Shown here: piece after piece, positions 44,701 to 53,459 of the stretch
How positions within the stretch are numbered: the stretch's first letter is position 1
Layout: each line of letters starts with the position of its first letter
Assembly: GCA_907165275.2 (NCBI GenBank)
Contig: OU015674.1
Span: 4,613,001-4,677,000, forward strand
DNA: 64,000 bases
From: Zygaena filipendulae
Lineage: Eukaryota; Arthropoda; Insecta; Lepidoptera; Zygaenidae
Reading direction: 5' to 3'
Notes under the pieces: generated by a model
Told to the model about the DNA's origin: nothing
Seen by the model: the letters and a program-made list of their open reading frames with translations, nothing else
Databases searched by the model: none
Program-made: the position numbers and the translations under genes

Positions 44701-47700
44701 GATATTGATGTTAGCACGAATAGCTTTACTAGACTTGCCTCAAATCGTGACGTCGAAAAACTAAATTTCTATAGAGCTGATTATGAAAAAATTACAACGC
44801 AGTTATCAGAAGTAGAATGGGCCGCCTTATTTTTGAGTTCGGATGATGTAAACAGCATGATCAATAAATTTTATAAAATAATTAAAGAAATAATTCAAAA
44901 TTGTGTACCTTTAACCAAAATAAACAAAAAAAAATATCCGCCATGGTTTAATCGGTCGCTTATTGAAATTCTCAGGGAGAAGTATAAATTGAGACAGAGG
45001 TTCAAAAAGTATCATAATCCATTAGATGAACTGTCACTTCGTTTAATTAGCAAAAGATGTGATAAGTTATCTGCTAAATGCTATAAATCCTACGTTGAAG
45101 AAATTGAGAATAGAATTTCCCGAAATCCTAAATATTTTTGGTCTTTTTTGAAGCAAAAACGGGGACACGTCAGCTCTTATCCTAGTTCGGTCACTGATGG
45201 AATACGGACGTCATTCGATGGACCTGGTATCTGTGGTTTGTTTGCTGATACTTTCTCTCGTGCTTATAGCAACATCACTAGTTTGCAGAATGTCAATGTC
45301 CTTGATTCTCAAATGTTTAAATCTATAATTGATCATGGTGGGTTTTTTACGAATTTTCAAATTGAAAAAGAACTGATACTGAAGAAACTTGAGAATCTGG
45401 ATATCAATAAGGGTGCGGGTCCCGATGGACTTCCCCCATTATTCTTAAAAAGCTGTGCTCAATTCCTGGTCGATCCTCTTTATTGTATATTTAATGAATC
45501 CTTGCAATCGGGTATTTTTCCTGATGAATGGAAAGTGGCTAAGGTAGTACCAGTGTACAAGTCTGGCGATGTCAACTGCGTCAAAAACTACAGGCCGATA
45601 TCAATTCTCTCAGTTCTGGCGAAGATATTTGAGTCGATCGTATGTCCTCTTGTTCAGGTTCACTTTAAACAGTTTTTATTTCCCGGTCAGCATGGTTTTG
45701 TAAAGGCAAGATCAACGTGTACTAACTTGACTACATTTGTTGAAATGCTTACTGAGGCTATTGATAGTCATCAACAAGTGGATGTTGTATACACGGACTT
45801 CAGCAAAGCTTTTGATCGAGTTCCTCACGATTTGTTGGTCACAAAATTGTCAGCTTATGGTTTCACGGGTAATTTTCTTGGATGGATTGAATCATATCTA
45901 GCTAGGCGTTCTTTTTATGTTGTTGCAAATGGATTTAATTCTAATACGTTTAGTATTGCATCCGGGGTACCACAAGGCTCTCATTTGGGCCCTATATTAT
46001 TCAATATATTTGTTAATGACATATTTGAGTGTTTCAGATTCGCAACGCCCTACCTTTTTGCTGATGATTTAAAGATATCCAGAATTATTGCCTCTGACTT
46101 GGATGTATCTTTGCTCCAGGAAGATTTGGTTAGACTTTGGGATTGGTGTAGATTAAATGGGATGGACTTGAACATTAGTAAATGTTTTCATGCTAAGTTC
46201 TCTCGAAGGCATAATGCTGTTATTAATTCCAGTTACTTTTTTGGTGGTTATTTAATTCAAGAAGTTGACAGTATTAGGGATTTGGGGGTGATCTTGGACA
46301 AGAAACTGACTTTTTTGCCTCATTTGGACAATGTTGTTGGAAAGGCTTCAAAAATGCTGGGGTTTATTATCAGAAATAGTAAAAATTTTCGAAATTTTCA
46401 TACAAAAATAGTCCTCTATAATACTATGGTTCGTAGCATTCTTGAGTACTGTAGCGTGGTTTGGCGGCCTCATTATGCTACCCACGTATTAAGGATGGAG
46501 AGAATCCAGAAAAGATTCCTTTGGCATTTGTCAAACTCTATTGGAATGTCTCAGAGATCTTCCTACAAGGATAAATTAAAGAAATTCAAAATTACTTCGT
46601 TAGAGTCGCGTAGAAACATATTAGATCTCTCTTTCTTGTTTAAAGTATTACAAGGCCAGGTTGACTGTCCAAGTTTGTTGAGTGGTTTTCAATTTAGGGT
46701 TCCTCGTGGACTTCCTCGGTATCCTATTAAACCCCTGGTTCCCCCTTTCCGTACTACTGTGTTGGGTCAAAACTCTCCGATTGCAAGGCTGTCCAGATTA
46801 TATAATGATTGCAGCTGTGACGAGGTTGATATTTTCTCTATGTCTTTTTTTAAATATCGCAAGTTTCTTTATCAAAAATTTAATAGTTAACGTCTCTTCA
46901 AGACTGGGTTCTAGTTTGTCCTGATTATGCAAATTTCAAATTAAGTATTAAAATTTTTAGTCCTAATATTAAGTCCAAAATTAATCCTTAAAATTAAGAC
47001 TATACCTACTATAAGCATGCTGTGTTTACCTGTAATAGATTGTACAATTAGCCTTAAGTTATTGTCTTAAAGTTTAATATTTTTTGTTATTGTATGATCG
47101 TTGGTAATCCAAATAAAGAAAATAAAATAAATAAAACACAACGAGTAGGTATTCATTATTATTGAAATTTTGTTTTGTTCTTTTTTCGAGGACGTTTTTG
47201 CATCGTGGATCTGTGGTTAGTACAGTAGTTGACATTGATTATGTCCACGGTGTCTAAGGTCCATAGATAATATTTATTTCAAAAATCATACCGATGAATA
47301 TTAGAAATGTTGAATTATTGACATCTATCATGGCGTCCCGTTGCCGTTGCCGGAACAGAATGGAGCGAGGCTATTTAGAGTTTGCGAGAGCACTCGTTAC
47401 CTATTCGAACTGATTGCAGACTCGATTCAATTTTAGTTCGTCCGGTCGATTTTGCCGACAGTTTATTCGTCTATGGTGCGAGCGTTTTGTGCTCGAAATA
47501 CTAGATTTTCCGATACACCGGGCCGGTATTATGTCGCAAATTGTGATCGCGTTTTGAACAATGATAGGTACGTCCTATAACACATATAATATCATTGGTT
47601 TCGAATACATTTCGTTAATTATCTACCTTTATTTCCTCCCATTCCATCCCACTAATTGTCATATTTTGACGAAGTGCTGTGTGTTTAGATTTATGATATA

Positions 47701-50700
47701 GGTACCTATGTATGTATGAGTATTCAATTTTATTTCCTTTGGCTACATTGATATTTTTATTTAAAAATTCATATAACCTCTCTCTTTAATAACTTAGTTC
47801 ATAGTTCAATATAACCACGAACTATAATTTCTCTAACATACGTATAATAATAATGGTATTAACAGGAAATGTCTGTTTGTACAAACTATAATGTGTACAA
47901 TATTTATCTTTTAAAACATGTAACGCCAAGCCAAAAATAAGTCTATGATAAAGTTTCACTGACAACAAACCGTGTAGATTTAAACGGTCAGTTATTAAAC
48001 GGTAATTTTTAAACGGTTGAATAAATTCTAACTAATATTATAAATGCGGAAGTGAGTTTTGCTACACTTTCACGGCTTAACGGCTCAACCGATTACCACG
48101 AAATTTTGCATACACGTTGTCGGAGGTTAAAGAAAAGGACATAGGGGTACTTTCTATCCCGGAATTGCCGCGATAACTCCAAAATTACCGCGGAGAATAG
48201 CTAGTTATATATAAATGTGCATGTGAGTTAGTTTATTTCTTAGTTACGCTTTGACGCCTTAACTACTCAACCGTTCGACATGAAATACATACGCGTTGTC
48301 TGGGGTACGGCAAGGACATAGGATACTTTTTATATCGGAATTCTCGCGGCATCTTCGAAATTAACGCGGGTGAAACCACGGGGAACTGCTAGATAAAAAA
48401 AAGAAACATATAAGTAAGCAAGTTTCTCATTATTTGTACACTAGTTGTGCCCCGCGGTTTTACTTACGTTAATTTCAGAGTTCCCGCGGGAATTCCGGGA
48501 TAAAAAGTATCCTATGTGTTAATCTGATGTATAAGCTATATTATTGTAAAGTTTTATTTAAATCCATTTAGTAGTTTTTGCGTGAAAGAGTAACAAACAT
48601 CCATCCATCCATCCATCCATCCATACATACTTACAAACTTTCGCGTTTATAATATTAGTAGGATATAGTCAGCGGCAACACTTTTGTCAATTTTGCATTT
48701 TATTACTTTTGCGATAAGATATAACTCAAAAGTCGAAGAACGAACCTGCAGTCAGGGTCTTCCCGACAGGCGTGGGCAACGGCGTTGCAGGTGGGCGGCA
48801 GGGAGCCGACCGCGGGCCGCTGCGCGCACGCGGGGTGCAAGCGCTCCTGGGCGTTCATGCACGAGTCCTCTCTGTTATCGGTTTTCCTATGCAATCACAA
48901 CGTTGATTTTACAATGAAATGCTGTGGAAAATTTTAGGTTAAAAATATTTTTGCAGTCAGTGATAATATCTTCCCTATTTATACAACGTGATAATGAACT
49001 AACTGAAAACTAGAAAGTAGTTTGCTCAGAATCAACTAGCGAATCGATCGCACTATGTTTTAATATAGGTTATATTTTTTCATTTTTACTAGCCCATGTC
49101 TAAATTATTTACAATACAATATTTGGCGCGTACGCCGCCTGCAGCAAAATAATTCGAACCGGTAGGCGCAGGCGTAGCGCTTGGAATTTCGTAGATAGGT
49201 CACCTCCGAACTAATGTTGAATAACTTTTAAAGTATTAATTTTTTCGACATAAAATATATTTTAGTCATATTATTGTTTATTTTTTTAAATGGAGTGTAT
49301 CAGGTTTTCAGTTAATTCATTAACACGTTGTATACAAGCTTAAGTGTAGGACAACCCTTTTATCATTATCACTACATCACTAAGTATATATATAATATAA
49401 GAAAGTCTTCCGCTGCGTCTGTCGGTCTGTCTGTCCATCTATTGGTGAAAATCCCTTGATTTTCATGCGGATTTCATGGCAGCATAAACCACCAAGTACA
49501 GCTGGTGAGTAAATATTTCACTTTGTTGGTAGGTACGTACCTACTACGTAGGTAATTCATATTATACCGACGCGATGCTATAAGGGTTCAAAGATAACTT
49601 CAATTAAGAATTAACGAATCCCTAGTATGTTTGTAGGTACTTTGTATGTTTCTAGCAATTTATTTATAAAATACAAGATAGATTTTCATGATTTTTTACT
49701 GCATATGTTATACCCATAGGGTTAATTGGTAAGGAGCTAGCTATACGCTAGGGTCTCCTAGGAGAGCTGTGCTGTTATCTAGCGGCCGTACGTACGATGA
49801 CGTCACTAAAACATTGTTTATGCAGCAGGTTTCCTAGAGAACGTCGAGTGTCACCGTAACGTCAGTTGCATGACGGCCATCATAGCGGTGTTGACTCAGA
49901 AGAATAACTAAGGTGTTGACGAGCAAATATTTGATTTTATCAAAAATCATGAAACGTTATACAATATTAAAGCAAAACAGTATAGGCAAGTGAGTGAGTA
50001 CTGAGTAACTACGATTGAATACGGGCGCACCATTTTCTAGGAATCCATAGCTGGTCACCGTTAAAAGACGGCCGTAAAGACGGTCGCCGCACAACAAAAT
50101 ATACCGCTCTATCTGCGTAGTTTAAAAGATCTAAGTGTACAAAGGTACAGACGGCGGTGAACGACTTTGTTTTATACTATGTAGAAATATACTAATACTT
50201 ATATACCGTGTGCTGAGCTAAAACCAAGCCCTAAAATTTAGTCTAGCAGAGTTTATGGACTAACGAGATGGATGGATTTACTATTTTACTATTTCCGAAT
50301 AGCATAGCTGTTCAAATTTTCGCTATTGACGTGATACATGATAAATACTAAAAACTCTTATAAGAATATAACCCTTGTCATACCGGCTTTTGTTATTACA
50401 CTATACAAGTTGTTATTACACTAAAGGGGTTAAGCTTACTTGCACAGACAGAACGCGATCTCCGTGTTCCAGTGGACACCGGGTTTCCTGTAGAAGCCCC
50501 TGAGGGCTGCCATGCACCCCTCCCTGTCGCACTCGTTGGCGTGGCACCGCTGGAGCACAGGAGTTAGGGCGGCGACGCACTCCCTGTCTTTGATGCACGA
50601 GTCCAGCGCCAGGTGGCAGGTCGACCTTAGGGCCACCTTCTCATCACCTGCTTTACCGTTCTCTTTGCCAATCCTCTCTGTTGGGTGTTGCATCGGGTAA

Positions 50701-53448
50701 GTTTTGGTGTGTTATTTTGTGTCAAAAAAACAACATTTATAACATTATAAATGCTGAAATTGAGTTCACCAGGGTGACGTCATGTCGTGATTTTACAGAT
50801 TATCGTTGTTGATAGTAATATCAAATATAATTGACAATGCATAAGTTTATTATTCTTGTAGAACCTCACTATAAGGTGGTGTCGTCACAAAAAATAATTG
50901 CAAACTCCCTTGAAATTTGTGATGTCGTTCATTGGTGTTGACGACAAGAGACCTCCGTTGATTAATGTTTTTTTTTTCCGTTATCTAAAATGGGCGAAAT
51001 TCGACTAACACTTTTATAATGGAAACGCTTTAGAAAGTCATTATTTTTGATATAATATGCCTTCAATAAATCGTTATTTGTTCTTTAAATTTAAATATAA
51101 GGTATAAAAAATAGTTTGTCGCAGCTATTTTAAAAATAAGAGGATAAACACGACTGGACATAGCGATAGATATAGTGGTTCCGTTGTCGCAGAATCTAAA
51201 ATTTTCGGCAAACCTGTACTGAAATCAAACAAAAAAGAGTTTCATTGAAAACCGCCAGTAAAAGTAGCAAGTATCAATGCTGTAGAATTATTAGGTAACC
51301 TATTTAACGTTGATTTTTTTTAGATTAAATTTCTTAGAAGATTTTTATAGCGAGACGTGCTCTAGTTCCAACTTAGTTGAACCTTGAGAGAATAGGCATC
51401 TATATAAAAAAAAAAAACAATAGAAGAGACCACGCCTGAATCGACCCGAATATCTATGTCATTCAAAGCAACTGAGCCATTTTAACATAACATTCAACAT
51501 TCAGAAAATGAAGGTTGATCTTCTATTAAGAGAAGTGGACGCAGATAAGCAATAACATGTTAATTGTTAACCCACCATATTAAGTTATTGACACAGAACG
51601 CTTTATTGAGAGTTGGCGCTATAATTTTAAAACACGATTTACTCAAACTTTCTCCAGCGTGGGTAAACACACTGTTGCTTATATACAGGTTGGTCTTTAC
51701 CGAACATAATAATAAAAAATTTCACTACATCCTTGGACAGTGGAGTTATTTGACTTTTGGTTCATAGACACTAAACTTGTCTGTATTGTCTACTCCTTGT
51801 CCTGTAATTAAATTACGCGTCCTAACCATTTAATTTAATATTCTCAATTGTTTGTTTTGAAATTTAATCGGGCAAGGGTTGTAGGTACGTCGTAGTTAAT
51901 AAACATTTTGCCGTTGGACATAATTATTATAAAACAGGTATTTACTAAATCTGTAAAATAAATACACTTAAAGCAGATAAAACTAAAAAAAAACTTAAAT
52001 CTTGTCCAAAAAAATTAATATTTAATAAAATCAAATAAATTCATTAATAGTGATAAGTAATAATAACGATATACCATTATAATAATATAAACATAATTAA
52101 ATTTTCGATTAGAAACAATATGCTCATGCCAAGCATAATTAATTTAATATTATAGTACTTTAAAATAATAATTAATGCTTCTTCAATAGATATGGTGTAA
52201 ATAATACAATGAACAAATGTGACGATCTAGAAATATATGAAAGTTTCAATTGACAAATACTTATTAGGTATTATAATTTAAGAAACACAAGCGACAATTT
52301 AGTGAACCAAAACATGCTTTGAAATTTATGTTTTGAAATTTAAAGACGATAATAACCTAATTGGTTTCAATATACTCAATATCGAAGCTCGACGTGTGTA
52401 AAGCAAGAAGATAATTATTCCAAGGAATCATTAAAATGATCTCACAAACATTTGTCTATTACGAAGATGAAAATTAATTCTAGCAAGATTCATAAGATAT
52501 CTGATTATAAGATTCCGAGAAATACTTACCTATCTTACATTGAAAATAAAATTCAATTCGTGGAAAATAATGAAGCTTGTTGATGAAAATCACAAAATTA
52601 TTTTTTAAATACATATTATGAACCTGAATTTATCAAATCACTTACAGCAATGATAAGGGGTCTAAAGCAGTCATGGGAACTCTTCTAAAATTATAGTTTC
52701 TAGACAAAGCTTATGATTTGAACTGTGTTCATTTTTCGTTTAGAATAAAATCGCTAGTATACGTTACCATATTAATTTAAATAAACTAACGTAAAAACTG
52801 TGGAAAAACTAAAAATCTAGCCGAGTACCTGAACACTACTGGGATTTATATAAGAGAATATGACATTACATGATAATCAGGGGCGTATATGAATACGATA
52901 GATAAATTAGATAACAACGGTGCTATGATAGAAAGAATAAACCAATCAAGTGTCATCAAATGATTCTGCAAACGGTCTGTCTAGAATGTACATTTTTAAA
53001 GCCAGATGGTATCGGATTTAACTTACGATATCTATGGTTAGATGTCATGTTTGTTCTTGAGTAACGTATCATCATAATTTTGCTAAGACGCCAACGAATC
53101 TCTCTATCAGATATTGTAGTTAAATCGGAAAGTGGATTAGTCGACGTCTCGAAATACCAATAATACATACGGTTCTCGTCAATGTATCCAGTTCCGTAGA
53201 CTGTCTTGGTCGCGTACAGCGGATCGTTCTTCCCCCCTGGCTCATGGTTCCAGCGATGATGATGGGAATTGTAGAGAGGGCTCGCGTAACGGTGGACGTG
53301 ATTCGATATTTTGTCCGGTACAATCGAGTTTCCATCTTGCGTTATCGACATACCGCCGATCCATGGTGACACAGCGGTTGCGTTGAGATTCCGTCCGTCC
53401 GACAACTCGTTTACTGGAATGGTATCCACGGTATCGCTTAGCTGTTGC
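32747..53448 (-). CDS. Gfrl: GDNF-family-receptor-alpha-like membrane protein (Gfrl type), at least nine exons
   Basis: Cysteine-rich cell-surface receptor-like protein. Well-supported exons (minus strand, 5' to 3') are 50440-50677, 48746-48871, 38883-39088, 37247-37428, 35989-36267, 35250-35457, 34829-34974, 34062-34184 and 32747-33535. All have AG/GT borders and every phase agrees (2,2,1,0,0,1,0,0), giving about 765 residues. Exon 50440 carries one GDNF/GAS1-type domain (CHLALDSCIKDRECV to AFCLC); exons 48746 and 38883 together form another (EDSCMNAQ to LLWLNPCV). A His- and Ser/Thr-rich stalk follows, then a second Cys-rich block (CTDLCVCEA, CFCYSGSFICM), and a membrane helix (LKLYITILLLTVIYY, about 33327-33376). 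An exon at 53027-53448 fits in phase upstream; the signal-peptide exon was not found. Ligand is unknown. Confidence 0.85.
34280..34457 (+). repeat. Helitron-like repeat in a Gfrl intron
   Basis: ATACTAATATTATAGAGG start, CTACTGAACCGATTTTGAAT, CGCGGGAACTCCGAAATTAC, and an AATAGCTA end with the final G lost. Confidence 0.65.
35531..35566 (-). repeat. Helitron-like end fragment
   Basis: CTAGCTATGCCCTGCGGTTT followed by CACCTGCGTG. Confidence 0.5.
35708..35870 (+). repeat. 87-bp-period tandem duplication
   Basis: Two copies of a unit starting ATCTTATTATCTACCAGTAG and ending CCTCCGCCTTTCGTAAGAA are offset by 87 bases, with a single base difference in the shared core (TTTTTAG against TTTATAG). 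It lies in the intron between exons 35989 and 35250. Confidence 0.85.
36780..36962 (+). repeat. dispersed repeat, copy 2
   Basis: CTTCGCTCGTAGCGCCATCT, CTAAATTTCATGAAAATCGT and CGTTTCCAAGATTCA; related to 13480-13640. It lies in a Gfrl intron. Confidence 0.55.
36966..37125 (-). repeat. Helitron-like repeat, variant with CCCCCTTTTCACCCCCTTAG
   Basis: CTAGTTGTCCCACGCGGTTT start, then GCATGCAAACTTTG and the pyrimidine-rich CACCCCCTTAGGGGTTGAAT block. Confidence 0.55.
37504..37823. repeat. Harbinger-like MITE, copy 2
   Basis: Terminal inverted repeats begin CGGTGCGTACAGACTA on both ends, with TAA on both outer sides (37501-37503 and 37824-37826), matching the TWA target rule. Length 320 bp; it lies in a Gfrl intron. 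Confidence 0.75.
37930..38130. repeat. degraded relative of the GACGTCA MITE
   Basis: ATGAAAATCAAAATTCTC, AAATACGTGTCCAATATTTT and CGACGGACTAAAAACT resemble parts of the copies at 5737 and 40023; the TGACGTCA motif is absent. Confidence 0.4.
38145..38335 (-). repeat. Helitron-like fragment with (CAGA)n
   Basis: TTGTACCCCTGACAACGTGC, AGTAGTTTTTGACCCATGCG and a CAGACAGACAGACAGACAGA run. Confidence 0.45.
38355..38760 (-). pseudogene. 5'-truncated non-LTR retrotransposon, ORF2 end and 3' tail
   Basis: On the minus strand the sequence reads GPILYEKLPASLKN, FYRQLKNLLLYSEFYCLNEY, the characteristic end of jockey/CR1-type ORF2 proteins. It is followed by a 3' end with (TTCTA)n repeats at 38358-38374, a known tail type. 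Most of the element is missing. It lies in a Gfrl intron next to exon 38883. Confidence 0.6.
39215..39449 (-). repeat. 236-bp MITE (GGAC family), copy 3
   Basis: Reverse copy of 4217, 235 bp, flanked by ATTT on both sides. Confidence 0.85.
40023..40338 (+). repeat. GACGTCA-bearing MITE, copy 3
   Basis: GGGCTATACTGACTAAATTT start and ATGCCC end. AAAAATAACGGCGATA and TGACGTCA (40130-40137) are conserved with 5737. Confidence 0.65.
40591..40817 (+). repeat. Helitron-like unit, (TATCT)n subfamily, tandem copy 1
   Basis: Preceded by TATCTTATCTTATCTTATCT. It has TTTGTCCGCGATGGACTCCG, AACGGATTTTGATAAAATTT and a GGGGGACAGCTAG end. The central GCGGGAACT module is duplicated. Confidence 0.7.
40818..41005 (+). 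repeat. Helitron-like unit, tandem copy 2
   Basis: Starts immediately after copy 1 with TTAATATATATAAATCACGT and ends GGGGGACAGATAG. The two are head-to-tail. Confidence 0.7.
41015..41105 (+). repeat. second Helitron-like family fragment
   Basis: AATTGCTGTTCGTTGGTCTC and GAATAGCTGAACCGATTTGG resemble a widespread lepidopteran repeat start. Confidence 0.45.
41110..42420. other. intronic spacer of Gfrl, no gene
   Basis: Apart from the LINE-tail remnant near 41670, no repeat copy or protein-like frame was recognised. Confidence 0.35.
41660..41708 (+). repeat. LINE 3'-tail remnant
   Basis: AATTTTGAATAAAGTTATTT followed by GACTTTGACTTT is a familiar lepidopteran LINE tail form. Confidence 0.4.
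42330..42502 (-). repeat. tRNA-derived SINE (minus strand)
   Basis: On the complement there is an A box TGGCTCAGCGG and a B box GGTTCGATACC about 36 bases apart, both near-perfect RNA polymerase III promoter boxes. The cloverleaf is not complete, so this is a SINE head and not a tRNA gene. Confidence 0.65.
42879..43946 (+). CDS. LINE ORF1: PHD-finger, coiled-coil, FP25-like protein
   Basis: Nucleic-acid-binding ORF1 protein of 355 residues. The ATG at 42879 was chosen because the frame upstream has only a TTG. Residues 11-53 form a PHD-type zinc finger (C11, C24, C27, H32, C35, C49, C52, with the conserved W47). A long coiled-coil-prone helix covers about residues 130-205 (EQFENVIREH, LQTRLNQLEQNARYNNIEI). 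The C-terminal third, ending KEKGYKFVWIRGGRIFMRK, resembles the conserved end of baculovirus FP25-like/ORF1 proteins. PHD fingers in ORF1 are known from CR1-like elements and presumably read histone tails or bind RNA. Confidence 0.9.
   Translation: MDREEPSDWGCCSSGSEDENYITCSKCCKAYHLACLSDNLDCASDTWICPLCKCLTPKSRNYDNTPVRLGSNVTVRPTKRQAVSSPSPSSKDVAPITRNEVREIMDELMNKHMSELTMHIRADMRSLFDTELKLVKDEIKDVKNSMDFMNEQFENVIREHKATEVVIKSLQEQNNLAQSTIISLQTRLNQLEQNARYNNIEIQSLPERKTENLISIMKELSKVVKGDIKEENIVRITRVAKLNPDSSRPRSIVVEFNNSRAKDGFLAAIIKFNKLHSKDDKLNSSHLGYPGPKTPIFVTEHLSLANKSLHAAARQTAKEKGYKFVWIRGGRIFMRKNEDSTYVLVRDLSTLANLK
43972..46890 (+). CDS. LINE ORF2: endonuclease-reverse transcriptase
   Basis: Enzyme that nicks the target DNA and copies the LINE RNA into it. 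The frame is open from 43972 to the stop at 46890. An APE-type endonuclease occupies the first 230 residues (YYQNVRGLRTK, LTETWL, KDGGGVLIAV, LGDFNQSN, PLHPPL). The reverse transcriptase follows (GAGPDGLPPLFLK, VVPVYKSGD, QHGFVKARS, YTDFSKAFDRVPH, SGVPQGSHLGP and catalytic FADD), then a conserved C-terminal part. There is no ATG before the endonuclease motif: the first in-frame Met is about residue 93 of the TTG-started frame, after three catalytic-region motifs. About 965 residues from the TTG at 43993. Confidence 0.92.
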   Translation, partial: ACIRNICLLKELSLNIYYQNVRGLRTKTIDFYRNLATSDYEIIVLTETWLNKNVISSELFDSRYTVFRRDRETTGYHSYKDGGGVLIAVLKSLNCKRMGSWDSKCEDLWILIDVPVRRNLVEKIAICVVYLPPPVRGVMLEHFIDSCNSVFENLNDCYTCILGDFNQSNINWGLVDVDFGNFQSTHLNNLLLDFIRVNDLKQHNHVVNSRQKVLDLVLANTPCCSVEVSTDPLCPIDPLHPPLDIDVSTNSFTRLASNRDVEKLNFYRADYEKITTQLSEVEWAALFLSSDDVNSMINKFYKIIKEIIQNCVPLTKINKKKYPPWFNRSLIEILREKYKLRQRFKKYHNPLDELSLRLISKRCDKLSAKCYKSYVEEIENRISRNPKYFWSFLKQKRGHVSSYPSSVTDGIRTSFDGPGICGLFADTFSRAYSNITSLQNVNVLDSQMFKSIIDHGGFFTNFQIEKELILKKLENLDINKGAGPDGLPPLFLKSCAQFLVDPLYCIFNESLQSGIFPDEWKVAKVVPVYKSGDVNCVKNYRPISILSVLAKIFESIVCPLVQVHFKQFLFPGQHGFVKARSTCTNLTTFVEMLTEAIDSHQQVDVVYTDFSKAFDRVPHDLLVTKLSAYGFTGNFLGWIESYLARRSFYVVANGFNSNTFSIASGVPQGSHLGPILFNIFVNDIFECFRFATPYLFADDLKISRIIASDLDVSLLQEDLVRLWDWCRLNGMDLNISKCFHAKFSRRHNAVINSSYFFGGYLIQEVDSIRDLGVILDKKLTFLPHLDNVVGKASKMLGFIIRNSKNFRNFHTKIVLYNTMVRSILEYCSVVWRPHYATHVLRMERIQKRFLWHLSNSIGMSQRSSYKDKLKKFKITSLESRRNILDLSFLFKVLQGQVDCPSLLSGFQFRVPRGLPRYPIKPLVPPFRTTVLGQNSPIARLSRLYNDCSCDEVDIFSMSFFKYRKFLYQKFNS
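46891..47137 (+). other. LINE 3' UTR and tail
   Basis: Non-coding sequence after the ORF2 stop, ending in AATAAAGAAAATAAAATAAA-like repeats at about 47133. Confidence 0.6.
47335..47566 (+). other. GC-richer block of unknown nature, possible non-coding exon
   Basis: About 230 bp that stands out from the AT-rich intron (GTCCCGTTGCCGTTGCCGG, TAGTTCGTCCGGTCGATTTT). It ends at AATGATAG|GTACGT, a good splice-donor context. No protein frame was recognised, so it may equally be a transposon leader. Confidence 0.3.
47600..48020. other. intronic spacer, nothing recognised
   Basis: AT-rich, without repeats matched elsewhere in the window. Confidence 0.35.
48027..48204 (+). repeat. Helitron-like unit, direct copy 1 of a cluster
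   Basis: TCTAACTAATATTATAAATG start and GAATAGCTAG|T end, 178 bp. Confidence 0.75.
48208..48392 (+). repeat. Helitron-like unit, direct copy 2 of a cluster
   Basis: Follows copy 1 within a few bases (ATATAAATGTGCATGTGAG) and ends GGGAACTGCTAG. Confidence 0.7.
48441..48663 (-). repeat. Helitron-like unit, inverted, complete
   Basis: A|CTAGTTGTGCCCCGCGG to ATTAGTAGGA|T, so A|TCC...CTAG|T on the complement. It contains a (CATC)n microsatellite at 48598-48625. Confidence 0.8.
48981..49334 (+). repeat. ACAACGTG MITE, copy 1
   Basis: Ends ATACAACGTGATAATGAA and ATTAACACGTTGTATA are inverted repeats. A GC-rich middle (TTGGCGCGTACGCCGCCTGC) is shared with the reverse copy at 60428. It lies in a Gfrl intron. 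Confidence 0.75.
49340..50080. other. intronic spacer with microsatellite
   Basis: CTGT-type run near 49420 and a lone TGACGTCA at 49798. No gene was seen. Confidence 0.35.
50080..50200 (+). repeat. dispersed repeat related to 10830-10935
   Basis: TTTAAAAGATCTAAGTGTAC and CGACTTTGTTTTATACTATG are shared in type. Confidence 0.45.
50700..51535. other. Gfrl intron, nothing recognised
   Basis: AT-rich spacer between the GDNF exon at 50440 and the MITE at 51537. Confidence 0.35.
51537..51688 (+). repeat. 236-bp MITE (GGAC family), copy 4, internally deleted
   Basis: The left end GGACGCAGATAAGCAATAAC is intact. About 85 bp of the middle is missing and the right end is eroded (TTATATACAGG). Confidence 0.7.
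51690..53020. other. AT-rich spacer, no gene
   Basis: Very low GC, with no repeats matched. It would be an intron if the exon at 53027 belongs to Gfrl. Confidence 0.35.
53027..53448 (-). CDS. probable upstream coding exon, likely of the Gfrl-like gene
   Basis: A minus-strand open stretch of about 140 residues with normal codon composition (SPLYNSHHHRWNHEPGG, YATKTVYGTGYIDENRMYYW, SDREIRWRLSKIMMIRYSR). It ends at ATATC|GTAAGT, a strong donor in phase 1, which fits the phase of the GDNF exon at 50440-50677. It has no ATG at its start and an in-frame stop just upstream, so it must be entered by splicing, probably at GGTAG or CAACAG near 53435-53455. I do not recognise a domain. Confidence 0.5.
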
Positions 53449-53459
53449 AAGTCCGACTA

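Larger units (their letters stand above)
42600..47137 (+). mobile_element. CR1/jockey-type LINE, apparently intact two-ORF copy
   Basis: Contains ORF1 (PHD finger plus coiled coil) and ORF2 (endonuclease plus reverse transcriptase), both free of frameshifts and stops. A 3' UTR and an (A3-4T)-rich tail (AATAAAGAAAATAAAATAAA at about 47113-47133) follow. The 5' border near 42.6 kb is a guess. It lies antisense inside the largest supported Gfrl intron. Confidence 0.85.

Noticed and set aside
48598..48625. Short regular repeats as a CRISPR-like array
   Set aside because: Simple (CATC)n microsatellite inside a Helitron-like unit; no spacers.
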